Program-made: the position numbers and the translations under genes | Shown here: one piece after another, positions 23,447-34,291 of the stretch | Position numbering within the stretch: the stretch's first letter is position 1 | Layout of the letters: each line of letters starts with the position of its first letter | The notes under the pieces: generated by a model | What the model was told of the DNA's origin: nothing | The model's input: only the letters and a program-made list of their open reading frames with translations | Database searches by the model: none | NCBI GenBank assembly: GCA_023213395.1 | Contig: CM041465.1 | Location: forward strand, 68,703,741 to 68,767,740 | DNA: 64,000 nt | Direction: 5' to 3' | Source of the DNA: Cycas panzhihuaensis | Lineage: Eukaryota; Cycadophyta

Positions 23447-23893
23447 TGTGACCCAGTTTTGTATAGTCTAGTATGGTCATATTGTGTATAAATTATAACC
23501 TTGTTTTACAAATAATAATCTAATTACAATTGATCATATGAGATTGTGAACAACTTAACCTTATGGTTAGTTAAAGAGTTATTATGAGTTTATTAGTTAA
23601 GAATTTGTTGGAATGTAGTTGGGAAATGATTAGAGAGGAAAGAATATAAAAGTAGTACACATTATGTGAATGAGGATATAGATTAGCTTCCCTCCTTTTC
23701 TTCCTTATATCTCTCATGAGGTGTTGTTCTAAAGGCTTTGATTAATTATACTTAAGGCCTACATCTAACCCTCCCTAAGCTAGTGTAGTTCCCTCTTTGG
23801 TAATGTAATATGGTTTACCTCAATCTATGATGTATTGCATCAATATTCTAGTATGCTTCCATGTTTGTAATTCTCTTTACATGTTGTCTATAT
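23447..23893 (+). repeat. Ty3/gypsy LTR, left part (split)
   Basis: Candidate LTR starting TGTGACCCAG and continuing, beyond the 17.8-kb Copia C insertion, at 41741-41772. It is supported by the primer site that follows at 41780. A TATA-like TATAAAAGTAG lies near 23648. No second LTR copy was found in the window, so the left boundary is tentative. Confidence 0.45.
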
Positions 23894-24307
23894 TGTAGGA
23901 AAAATATAGTAGGAGAACAGAGCAGAACATAGAATAATCTTCAATAGATCAATATAAATCATAAATCATTAATAGATCAATGTAGCATGATAGTATAAAC
24001 ATATGAATGCATTGTATTCAAGTCATTGTGAGAAGAGTAATACAAATTTCCCAAAAGAGGACGGTGTCTAAAGACACCAGGGTTGCACACCCCTTAATAT
24101 TTATAATTTGGGGGAGGAGGGAAACTCCTCAATCCTTGAATTCAAAATAATAATAAAATAATGTTAACTTAACTCAAATGAAACTAACTTGAACCAAAGT
24201 TAAACTTACCTTAACATGTTGAGCATCACATGTCTAAATTGAAGTTGATGAGATGTACAATCCTGGTTGGAAAGGTGGGAGTGGAGTGATGACGATTAAC
24301 TCCAATA
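23894..24307 (-). repeat. C left LTR (3' LTR)
   Basis: Aligned with 41322-41735; shared runs include AACATAGAATAATCTTCAAT and GACACCAG..TTGCACACCCC. The right end reads AATA where the partner has AACA. It is followed by TTCTCCCCTTTAA, the polypurine tract of the minus strand (TTAAAGGGGAGAA). Confidence 0.9.
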
Positions 24308-24479
24308 TTCTCCCCTTTAATGTCATCATGAATACTTGTATCTTTCCTTGAACTTTTGGAACTTGTACTTGAAAAAAACTTTAAAATTTTGATCTTTATT
24401 AACATACTTCAACCTTCTTGAAAAATATATCTCTTTACTAAGGAATGATGTAAAGAAACTGTAAGTAGATGATGCTCGA

Positions 24480-24790
24480 TTCAAGTATGTATGTATAAAT
24501 GCAACTTTGTCTTTGTCGACTGGAACATTGAGAAAATTTTAAATTTGAAATTTATCTTTTGTAATTTGTATGCTGTTAACAATTGTCATATCATAAGATT
24601 CCTTTTTTGTCATATCAGATTCATTCTCCATCATGTCATAGGATTCATTTTCATTCTCCCCCTCAAATGGAGGATCAAATCCTTGTCTAGTAAGTTGGTC
24701 TTGTATTTGATCTGAATCTTCATTGGTTTTACCATCATGATCCACTTGTTCTGTCACATGTCTCACATGCTCAACAAAAATATCATCAAA
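24480..24790 (-). pseudogene. C polyprotein linker fragment
   Basis: Minus-strand open stretch 24766-24539 reads 'MRHVTEQVDHDGKTNEDSDQ', then Q-D-Q-L-T-R-Q-G and 'FDPPFEGENENESYDMMENE', an acidic, Asn/Glu/Asp-rich sequence. Immediately upstream is 'YRGDTLHVFDDIFVEHV', which resembles the last strand of a copia integrase (R-D-V-x-F-D-E). It is therefore likely to be the integrase-RT linker. RT and RNase H are missing between here and the LTR. Assignment is by position and composition. Confidence 0.5.
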
Positions 24791-24867
24791 TACATGGAGG
24801 GTATCTCCCCGATAAGTAAAAATAAATACATTCCAAACTGATTTAAAAGTTGTTAATTCAGAAACCT

Positions 24868-25059
24868 TTAAAAAATATCATCATTCATAGTGCAAAATAA
24901 TAATCCTAATGCTTCATTATCCTTTCTAATGTTTTTTTTAATACTAACATCACAGTCATCTTGCAAATATTTCCATAAATCATGTGCAATAAAATAGTTT
25001 CCCATAACCTTGTGCCATTCTAAAAATTTTTGCCCATTAAATATGGATAATTGTGCCAT
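24868..25059 (-). pseudogene. C gag N-terminus
   Basis: Open stretch of 63 codons starting 'MAQLSIFNGQKFLEWHKVMG', then 'NYFIAHDLWKYLQDD'. The pattern F-N-G-x-x-F-x-x-W-x-x-x-M...L...D-L-W is that of copia gag N-termini. It stops 80 bases before the linker fragment, so the rest of gag, protease and integrase have been deleted internally. It would be the particle protein of the element. Confidence 0.7.
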
Positions 25060-26912
25060 GTTATAAAAAACACTTTAGAACATATAAAGTATGCTTTTAG
25101 CAAATCAAATAAAGTCAATAAGTGACTAAACTTGTATGATGTCAAATATACTCTTCAAAGAAAATGTAATGCCTTTTCAAAATAAATGAATTGAATGCAA
25201 TAAGGAAATAATGAATATAGAAGTAACTTGAAATCATATACCAATATCCTTTTGACGATACAAATTTGAAATAAGACCTTAACCTTTAGATTTTCTTCAA
25301 ATGAATAAATGTAAATTCTTAATGCAATAAATCCTTAGCCTTGATAATAATGTATAATTCTAAAAAAATTAAAATATATGTATATTTTACTTTGAAAGAT
25401 AAGGAGTATGGAGAAACTTTTTAAAAGAAGGGTTAGAGGACAACCTTAAGTTTGATAGCTTCAAAAATATACTAAATGATATCATAATGATGTAAAACTT
25501 TACGAGTATGAAAATAACAAAATATGAATCCAACGGAACTAACCGTTTTAAAAATGGGTTCGTATAAGTCAAGTTTTAATGATCTAGAGGAAACAGGCCT
25601 TATTTTGAGGCCTAACAAGAGCTGGGGCTCAAAATTGTATAAAAATGCTAATAAAACTTTATAAAATATTGAGAAATGATTAAATGTTGTTTATAAGATA
25701 CTCAATATACTTTAAACTATAAATTTTTGAGAAATATATATAAAAATATGTAAAACATGGCAGGTTTAAAGCAATAAAGCACCTCTACTTTGAGTGATTT
25801 AAAAATTAGTAAAAATATATTAAAATATATAAAAAACTATGTCAAATTAAATAGAATTGAGTCATCTTCCCAACAAAACTGACAAAACTAAATTTGGATG
25901 TCAAACAAAAAAGTTATTGTAGAAATAGTAACAGGTACCTTTATGGTAAAATGTTAAGAAAAATGCTAAAAACCACTAAAATGCCACTTTCGGTGATTAA
26001 AATAGTGGTTAAAATGAATTCTAAAAAATAAAATAAAAGGTGGTTAATGAAGTTTGCTGAATGTAGATCACTTTAGAATAAATCTGGGTAAAAAATAGTT
26101 TCCCGATAATAAAATACAATCAGTTCAAAAAGTAATTTTATAAAAAGTTTAAAAAAGTATGAAAAAATGATTGATCAGCTTTAAATCGACTGAAACGGAG
26201 TCAAATCAGCACCAAATTGGTCATATGACCAGTCAAAATTAATCTACAGAAAATTTTTGATCCATTGAAACTGGTTTCATCAGAAATCGATGTCTCAGTG
26301 AGGAGTTATGGCAAAAAACCGCCAATAACCCTATGTAAAGTGAAATGTTTTTTAAAATGAAAAAGAAAAAAGGTTAAAAACTTATGTTCGCCCCTTTAAT
26401 AATGAATGATAGGTCATATGGAGAATATAAGTGACCAAGGACTTAAGCTTAAGGGGGTTTATGCCTTTCATAAATCAAAATTTTTAATATTTCAAAATAA
26501 AATGAATTTTAAACGGTCGTAGGCTGCACGACTACGCACAGAGAATGCAGAGGTATAAAACAACGAAATAAATTACTAAAAAATGATTTTGAGACTTCGA
26601 ATCACTAATTTGATGAGGGGTGCACTCATCCACAACTCCAGATTGAGCATTCAATCATACAAAAAATGATAAAACACGTTGAAAGTGCTGTAGATACAAG
26701 TGAGGCGCAACAGATAACAAATTAAATTTTGATGCTACGAAGCTGAAACACTTCGAGAGATCTCAGATCTAATCTGAGATAGAACCACAAAGGGGGGCGC
26801 CTGAGCAAAGAATTCTATTTTACAAAAACAAATTTAAAAAATTTTAAAAACGTGAAAAAATAGTGAAAAAACCTGAAAAACTAGGGTTTTAAGCACTTTG
26901 AAGGTTGAATCT
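25060..26912 (-). other. C leader, left part
   Basis: Nearly 1.9 kb between the gag ATG and the insertion site of G. There is no coding frame. It continues beyond G at 40153-41308, so the leader of C is about 3 kb. It ends in AATCT (26908-26912), the target duplication of G. Confidence 0.6.
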
Positions 26913-29469
26913 TGTTTCCCAGCTACTGGAAATGGACTTGAGACGCATCGACGCAGGTTTGTTCAGGTATATTTTCTTACCTTTTCTTACCCATGCTTGA
27001 TTGAGGTTATTTAGAGTAGGTTGCTTGACATATACCTGCTTGCACGCATTGCTTTTCTACTTGCTCATAATGCATGTGCTTCTGACACCTATCGACTATG
27101 ACGACTCACAATGAGGCGTTCCTCGTGAATGCTACACCGTATGACGCCTGACCACCCACGTTGTCTCCACGATCCCCCGGGATGTTTTTGTCAGTCCTAT
27201 TTGCTCTCGTTACGACATGTTGCTTATGTTGCAGTCCTTCCTAAGCCTGATTTAATCCTTAGTTAGGACTCTTTGCATTATTTTGGGTATTTGCCCATTA
27301 CCTGGGCATTCCCCCAGCTGCTCTAACTTATGTTTAGCCTTGGTTTTTACCCCAAAACCTGATGTTTCTGTTTATTTATTTATTTATTTATTTCCAGTCT
27401 GATACCGCTGTAAACTTAGCGGTATCGGAGTCTTACCGCAGAGTTTGCCGCGGTACGATTGTTTGAAATTTAAAAAAGAGAACCACGCGACAGTTTCCGT
27501 TTTCTTTGCGGAACTGCCACGTGGCATTGATTGATTCGAGTCACCCTGACATCTCCAACATTCACCTGCTGTGAACAGAGGGGATAAAGGGGATTTTGCT
27601 GCCCATTTTTCAGATCTTTTGGCCATTTTTCAAATCTCTTGGAAGAATTTCTGACTTTTGCACAAGAAAATACACAGAAAAAGATAAACCACAGGCACAA
27701 CAACTGGAAAAAGGAGAAGAGGATTGCTATCAGCTAGACTTGTAGGGCCATTGCTGCCCCCTATAGCTCTCCACAGCAAACCCCATCTTTCTTTGCAGGT
27801 GCTCAAGGATCCAAGTGACATCTTCACCCAAAAGCTGCCTCAAGAGCCAACTTCTACTCCAAACTTGCAAGGAGTTTTCTTCATTCTCACTCTTGCAAGG
27901 ACCACTCATCATCAGTCCCTATACGTTGTTTATTGCTGCTATTCTTAGCAACAAAGTCCATGATTGATCTTCTTCCTACGAGGTACTTGTTTTTTTTACT
28001 TGCAATCTATTTTATTCATATTTCCTTTTTTCATTAATGAATGGGATCCTAGTTAGCTAGTTTTCGTCGTAGTGTTGTACTAGATTAGTGATACCCTCAT
28101 GTTACTTCTTCTTGTAAGCCTCTCTATTTTCCTTAAACTGTCCCTTTCACCCCCTTCCTTAGTTAGCTGATGCAAAGGAGTACATACGAGGATTTGAGGG
28201 AGGTAGGCGGGGTTCTGTCCCCCATTGTTGTCCTTCTCCCCAAGGGTTCCGTCCCTTGTCCTCTTCCCCTTTGTCATCGGCACTTTCCTAGGGAACGGGC
28301 TAAGGGAGTTTAGGGAATTTAGTTAGGGTGCTCAGATTAGCATAGGTAACCCTGTCACTACGTCATTGCCAGAAGTCTCACCTATTGGTATTAGACCCTA
28401 CGTAAGCCCCAGTTTTTTTTATCATTCTTTCCCTTGTTACGGATTTGTTGCTTCACTACCTTGTTGCCAACTAGTTTTCCTTCCCGAGTTCCATGGAGGT
28501 CTCCCGTGGGTGAGTTAGCCATTCCGAGGCTATACTCCTTTCCCTTTCAAGTGTTTTCGTGGTGCATGGTGGTGAGAGCGTTTCTTGTATGTTGCTATTT
28601 CGTTTGGTTATATTCCGATGCTTAGCTTAGATCTTAGTTTCATTTGATTTCAGTTTATATATATATTTCTTGATATATCTTGTGGCCTCTCTTCCGAGAT
28701 GAAGGTGTTCTTCTCACCCGTTTGCAGGATCGCGCATTGGTAGAGCGTCTGGGACGAGCTTCTGAGTTAGTTCCCCGCGTAGTGCATTTCTTTCTTTAGT
28801 TTCAAGCTTTTTTCATTTTTTCCATTTCATTTGCTTTTGCATGCTTAAGGGGAGGTAAGTAAACCCCTCTTCTATCGCTTCCGGCAATTACCACTGACCA
28901 GCATTGCATGCACGGCAAACGGAGAAGGAAGGAGTGGGACTTAGAAAGACGAGCCGTACCTCCATTCAGGCGTTGGATCCAGGTATTCCCCTTGCTTCCT
29001 GTGTATCCCCTTTTACATTGTTACCTTTCATGCATTTGCCTGAGTAGTTAGGAAATTGTAAAAGAATATAAAGGAAGAGGGAAAGCGCATTCATCTTTTA
29101 CATTATTTCTCGCTTTATCTAGCGTAGCATAGCGTAGATAGCTCGCTCGCGTCATATTCGAGCTGCCCTCATTACGCCCTTTCCTACATTCGCCTGCACA
29201 TTAGTTAGTTACCCTTCCATTCGTTGCCTTCTCATTGCCTTGAGAAGATGCAACGCGCAAGGCGTTCTCTCTCCTTCCCGGCCATCCGAAGGGTAGGAAG
29301 GCCTTGCTGCGGCCACAGGAAGCAACCAGGCACCTTATAGTCCTGAATCCGCGCTCCGGCGCACGGACGCCCTGCGATGTGAGGTCCTCGCAGACTAGCT
29401 TAGTTAGCATAGTGTATTCTCATATCCTTTTGCTAGACGTAGGAACACCGCCCCATAGCGAGCATTTCA
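26913..29469 (+). repeat. G left LTR (5' LTR), 2557 bp
   Basis: Collinear with 37580-40147 apart from scattered substitutions, many at CG sites, and small indels. It has TG...CA ends. A TATA-like run (TTTATATATATATTTC) lies at about 28657 and may be the promoter. It contains two adjacent hairpins at 27401-27455. Short open stretches on both strands (for example 27384-27912, minus) do not persist in the right LTR and are not considered genes. Confidence 0.92.
27401..27455. repeat. Twin hairpins in G left LTR
   Basis: GATACCGCT (27401-27409) pairs perfectly with AGCGGTATC (27418-27426) around an 8-base loop. TACCGC (27434-27439) pairs with GCGGTA (27450-27455) around a 10-base loop. The right LTR has lost both through substitutions and small indels. 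Confidence 0.75.
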
Positions 29470-29488
29470 CTGGCGACTATACTGGGGA
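29470..29488 (+). other. G primer-binding site (tRNA-Arg type)
   Basis: CTGGCGACTATACTGGGGA follows the CA end of the left LTR at once. TGGCGACT-x-x-x-CTGGGGA is the form expected for the tRNA-Arg primer site of Tat/Ogre elements (family knowledge, from memory). It sets the plus orientation. Confidence 0.7.
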
Positions 29489-29739
29489 CTGCCAGTAAGG
29501 GAGCTAAATTCGCTTCCCCTTTTCGTTGGTGTTCTTGCTTCTAGGTAGTCTCTTATTCCGTGTTTTCAGTTGGGCAACCCCCAACGTGCTTGCATCATTT
29601 TCCTTCTTTCCTTTTTTTCTTCTAACAACGCTCACAAAGGCGTTGCATGCGACGTTTCTCACGTTGCTTGCGAGTTCTGCCGTTGTTGTTAGAAGACCAA
29701 TCGCTTCGTTCCCTTCCATCGTCGAACCCCGATTCGACA
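29489..29739 (+). other. G 5' leader
   Basis: 250 bases between the primer site and the gag ATG. It ends in a strong hairpin that includes the start codon (29712-29747). A short open stretch that begins at 29647 is in the gag frame but is probably leader. Confidence 0.6.
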
Positions 29740-29747
29740 ATGGAAGG
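29712..29747 (+). promoter_or_regulatory. Hairpin over the gag start codon
   Basis: CCTTCCATCGTCGAA (29712-29726) and TTCGACAATGGAAGG (29733-29747) are complementary at 14 of 15 positions, the other being a possible G-U pair, with a 6-base loop CCCCGA. The ATG at 29740-29742 lies in the right arm. It might act in translation control or RNA dimerisation/packaging; this is inference. Confidence 0.6.
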
Positions 29748-31687
29748 TTACCCATCTGATTGGGCTTACCATACCATGACTTCAGGAACTCAAGAGCTCC
29801 CCTCATCTATTCTGGAATCCGCTCATGAGGGCGATGATTCCATCTACTATCCAGATGACCAGTTTCACCCTGCTGACTTTCATCCTTCCGCTCATGCAGC
29901 AGAAGATTCGGCTCCTCGCGAGACTCACCATCCTACAGGTGAGCCTTATGAGGACCGTCCTGAGGGATCCCCTACTTTCGAGATCCCATCGACTTCGTAT
30001 GGCTACGAGGATACCCCTCCCGCCGACGTAGTCAAAGCGCTCAGTGAGTACTTCCGAACAACTCGCCACCAACCGCATCCTAGGTGCTTCGAAGAAATGT
30101 TACGCAATGTAGCATCTTCTTCATCCATCCCTACACCTCATACAATGATTGATATTTTTGCCCGTGCACACTCGTCCTATGCCATGTCTACCCCAGCTCC
30201 CAGGGCAAGCGTTGCGCCACCTACTTCTAGCTGTGGTCCTACTTCTTCAAGACCCGTTCATGGCATGTCCTTTCCCTAACTCGGGGTTAGCATGCCATTT
30301 CTGATTCAAACGCATGCGCCGCCTTCGAACGTGGCACATGCGTTCCCTAGTAGGCCTCGAGGCCCTACTAGTGCTGCTGCCATCAACTATGTAGGACCCA
30401 CTCCTACATGCATTCAAAACTCTGTTGGTGGTCCTTCCCTTTACGTGCCCCCAGGTTAGACGTCTCAATCTTGGGGGCAGGGTAGGGGAAACCATCTTCC
30501 TGCTTATGGGGTGGACTCGTTGCACCCATATGGAGTTGCACCACCTATGGGTGGCCCATATGGGCAAAACCCAGTCCCTCACCCTTCGTTTCGGCCATCT
30601 AATGCAACTCTCATTGCTGCGTCGTCGCAAGGGAACATACCTCCCTTCTAGAGCGTTTACCCACAACCCCCTTTCCAATAAGGGGCATTTCCTCAAGGAG
30701 GGATGGGTTTACCCCCCCCATCCATTCCTTTACCGGTTGTCAATCCGTTAGCCCATGTGAGGACACGTCCTTTCATGGACTATAGGTCGACGCCATTGTC
30801 TGTTGAGGCGCTAAGGACCAACCTGCCGCCTCACCCTCCTGAAGTTCCCAAATTTGACGGAACTTTGTCGCAAGACCCTACCGAGCACGTACGTAGTTTC
30901 TCTATGGCATGCATCGATTATTGGGCTTACGACCATATTCTGATGAAGCTATTTCCATGATCCTTGCAGGGGCGACGCCCTCAAGTAGTTTTACTGTCTC
31001 CCTACTCATTTGATTTCTTCGTTCTAGCAATTGGTGGATGAGTTTGTCAACTATTTTGACGTAGCCCATCCATTCGAAAGCGAAATGAAAGCACTTCTGT
31101 CGCTTAAACAAGGTCACGACGAGATGAATCGTGACTTTGTGCGACGCTTTCATGATCTCCTTCACTCTACCAAGGCCACGTTTCCTAAAGAGTTGAAGCG
31201 AGATCTCTTCGTCAACACACTTCGCCCCAAAGTGTATGTGGAAGTCCTTAAGATGGGGACAACCATATGTGACTCCGCGATTACGAGGTGCTTGGCGTTG
31301 GAGGCCATTGAGATCCAAGTTGGACTTAAGAAACCTCCTAGGCCCTCACAACGTCGTGAGGCACCTCCCCCAACGAAAGAAACCAAACCTTCGCAGCCTC
31401 CAGCCCACCTCTTATCTGTTGAGAGGACCATAGATCCTCTTACCTCTGTTATTCGCTCATTTGAGTGCACGATGAAGGAGCTTAAACTCCAACCTCCTTC
31501 ATTGCTGACCTCCCATAAACCAGTTCAGCAAGCTTCTCATGCAATGCCCCCCAAAGGGGGTAACACCCAGACTTCTCAAGCAAGGAGGATTGATCCTCCC
31601 CTTGAGAAGAGGTGGTGTTCCATCCACGGGGAGTGTTTCCACGACGATTCGCGTTGTCGGAAGACCCACGCCGACGCCCGCCCGTAG
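29740..31687 (+). pseudogene. G gag (Tat/Ogre-like), frameshifted
   Basis: The first frame starts 'MEGYPSDWAYHTM' and runs through a Pro/Ser/Gly-rich N-terminal half (to about 30800) with three or four stops. The capsid starts 'PPEVPKFDGTLSQDPTEHVR' near 30840, the family pattern P-K-F-D-G-T-x-D-P-x-x-H-x-x-x-F. Around 30960-30985 the reading shifts by one frame and continues 31031-31687 with 'MNRDFVRRFHDLL', 'FVNTLRPKVYVEV' and 'AITRCLALE', typical of Retrotrans_gag. It ends with a nucleocapsid knuckle at 31616-31657. One stop just before 31031 replaces a Trp codon (TGG to TAG). Gag would package the RNA of G. Confidence 0.82.
31616..31657 (+). other. G nucleocapsid knuckle, C-x2-H-x4-H-x4-C
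   Basis: The residues are CSIHGECFHDDSRC. The second ligand is His, not Cys, giving C-x2-H-x4-H-x4-C, a variant known from Tat/Ogre-type gags (C-x2-H-G-x3-H-x4-C). All four ligands are present. It supports the lineage assignment. Confidence 0.7.
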
Positions 31688-32760
31688 CGATTCGTCCCCT
31701 AGGCAGGCATCGAGGCCTAACCTCGATCAACCTGTTCATAGAGACTCGTTCCCCAAACATGGGGAACGTGGTCGTGATGTTCAGCTAAGGAACAATCAGA
31801 ATCGAGATAGATCCCCCGATTCTCACCCTTCGCATGGTAGAGGGAAGGGTGTGCGAAGGCCATCTTCCCTTGGCGCTCCCGGCCGGTGCTCCATCATCTT
31901 CACGGTCCCGTAACAAGGGAAAGAAGGTGATCCAAATGCTTGAGACCACTCCCCTTTACGCATTGACCCGGTCTCAAGTCGCAAAGGAGGCAACAGGCGC
32001 ATCCGCGTCCACCTCGCAACTTAATCCTCCCCCGGAGGCCGTTCCTTCGGAGATTCCCGCACTTTCCAAGAGCATTCCTGTCCGCCCCAATAGATTTGAC
32101 TTTAGGAGAACCCTTACCCAACCCACAGGGAGGGGTAAGCCCTTCTCTGTAGTCAAAGAGCTTCTCACTGTGGCTGACGGGATGTCCATCATGGACGTCT
32201 TGAGAAGTTGCCCCAAGCAGCGAACGCTCCTCTTCGAAGCTCTAGGATCGAATGATGCGTCTGTTCATGCCTTGGGCACAACCCAAAGCTGCGAACCTGT
32301 CATCTCCTTCGATCCCAGAGATCTTCCTGCATCTAGTGGAAGGGAATGCCAATGGAACTTCCCTTTCACCATTACTATAGATACTCACGATTGCCGTTAC
32401 GAAGAAGTCGTGGACAGCGGTTCTTAGTCGATCTCATGCCATGCCCTGCGCGTTATCACGGGAGCTTGGTATTTACGCCTTGGAACTGTTCCATGGCATT
32501 GTCGAGTTATGATGTGAGAAGACTCCCTTAGGATCGTCTCGATACCCCTTACTCTCGAGGACAAGGCGTAGATTCGACATCATCGTCCTCGATGTTGACG
32601 TTGATTACAACTTGCTTCTGGGTCGACCATGGCTTGACCAAATGGGAGCCGTGTGTTCCACCCGTTGGGGGCAACTTAAATTTGTCCATAACAGGCAAAT
32701 GAAAGTTGTCTCCGAAAGTGATCGCCGCCAAACAAGCTAGGCCTTACGCGGGTAAGCCAT
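31688..32760 (+). pseudogene. G aspartic protease region
   Basis: A long frame (31834-32427) carries a Pro/Ser-rich linker, then 'PFSVVKELLTVADGMSIMDV', a segment typical just before Ogre/Tat proteases, then 'VVDSGS' with the catalytic Asp at 32413-32415. A TAG follows at once. Frame changes intervene before the last conserved piece at 32606-32680: 'YNLLLGRPWLDQMGAVCSTR', the family Y-N-L-L-L-G-R-P-W-L/I-x-x-x-G-A-V-x-S-T. It would process gag. The catalytic D-S-G is kept, but the frame is broken at least twice. Confidence 0.8.
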
Positions 32761-33240
32761 GGCCACACGAAGGGAAACAAACGCCCTTCCGACCATGTCT
32801 CGGCTTGATCCATTGGAATCCCCGATTCCTCTTACCGCGAAGAAGATCCCATATCTTCTTCTCCTAGTTTTACGCATGATCTTTCTGCACCTTTTCTCTG
32901 CCATGCTCCGAAACGAGCCTAAACTACCATTTTAAATTGTTCCCATTCCTCCCAACCATGGGTAGAATGGCAATTTAAGATGGATTTTTGTTTCTTCTTC
33001 CGGTTCCTCCCGCGGAACCCGCGTTCCCGTGCGCTCTTGAGAACCTTTGTCCTCCTATTTGGGCATCCCCCGACTAAGACGACGCTGTGGAGTATCGTCA
33101 CTCCATTCTCCTGCCTGTTGTTTCCTTTGCATATTCTGCTATGCTCCCCCGTGGACGTGCATGTCGCTCTATTTCTAACCTTACACCTCTCGATCACCTC
33201 TGCTTACGGTGGACGTGTGTGCTCCTGTTAGACATATAGC
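32761..33240 (+). other. Post-protease region, RT missing
   Basis: In Tat/Ogre elements RT would begin here. Reading all plus frames shows only an acidic or Ser-rich stretch ('EEDPISSSPSFTHDLSAP') and then no RT motif (no V-D-Y-R-x-L, F-L-D-D or D-G-F-S-G-Y-N). The region ends with stops near 33240, where the sequence turns AT-rich. Confidence 0.55.
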
Positions 33241-33479
33241 CATACATGGAAGGAAACACATGCATATTATAACTAAATATTTACAACAAAATTCTTACAA
33301 CAAAACATATTTACATTTACAACATATAAACATCTACATCATACAAAGTAAATCACACATGCTATCTCTATCATACATGATACACACAATTTCATGTCAA
33401 AATGGGGTTCCAATTACCCCGTATATATACATATATATATATCAAAAATGTCATGGTACATCATGCGTGTGGGAAGCCA
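33241..33479. other. AT-rich spacer between protease and antisense gene
   Basis: Contains a small TA-rich run at 33420-33445. On the minus strand it lies directly downstream of the antisense gene and could hold its polyadenylation site. No canonical AATAAA was confirmed. Confidence 0.4.
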
Positions 33480-34179
33480 AGATCCTTACAGGGGGGTACA
33501 ATCATGTGAGCCTACATATGACACCCTGGAGGCCCGCACTTTCCTGACAAAACCATATGTACATCTCTACTGCTGGCATCACGATCACGGGTGCTATCCA
33601 CGGCCTCGTGGTCCCTCTCCTGGGGACCACATCCCTCCGAGGCTCCTCCTGGGCCTCCGCGAGCTGCCCGCCTCGCTCCCCTCGTCCCGAGGCCGTCTCA
33701 GAGTAGTAGTCGCTGTGTGTGTATGGGTCCGGCTCCTGCTCGACCTCGAGACCATCTGCGCTACTAGCTGATCGTATCGAGTCTGGATACGATCCCTCTC
33801 TCCCCGGAGTCCCTCCTCCATAGCCCTGAACTTCTCCTCTGTCGCCTTAAGGTGATCCTCTAGGACTGTTAGGCAGATGCTGCTCCCCACATCTCCTCCT
33901 AATTCGCTCCGAGCCTCTAAGGCCTGGACTCGTCTGCGCAGCTCATCCCGCCGCCTCGCCCACAGGCTGCGTCGGGGCACTGTCCCCGGAAGGCCATATG
34001 CTCCTGGGTCTCTGCAGCCCAGATGTCTCTCACCCTCACTAGTGGGGCGAATGCCTGCATGTAGGCTCCTGCCGATCTGGGTGCATCATTCGCCTGGATG
34101 GGCGGTTGTCCCTCGGTGTAGACCTGAGGGAACATCTCCCTCACCATGGCCTCCACTAGTCTCTGGACCTCTGCTACTC

Positions 34180-34291
34180 CTGTGAATGCAACATGCCATG
34201 TATCAATGTATATCCTCACTGCATACCATAATGAAATGAAATCAAAGATCTATCTAGATGTCAAACGACTAAGGAAATGGTTAGGTCTCAC
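34180..34291 (-). other. Probable second intron of the PMD gene
   Basis: Minus-strand GTGAGACC ... TTGCATTCACAG, 112 bases and more AT-rich than the flanking exons. The exon frames on its two sides do not match in phase as the sequence stands, so the donor position is tentative. Confidence 0.5.

Noticed and set aside
30247-31760. Minus-strand frames opposite gag (30247-30696, 30902-31318, 31162-31470, 31482-31760)
   Set aside because: Arg-rich shadows of the plus-strand gag of G; no motif.
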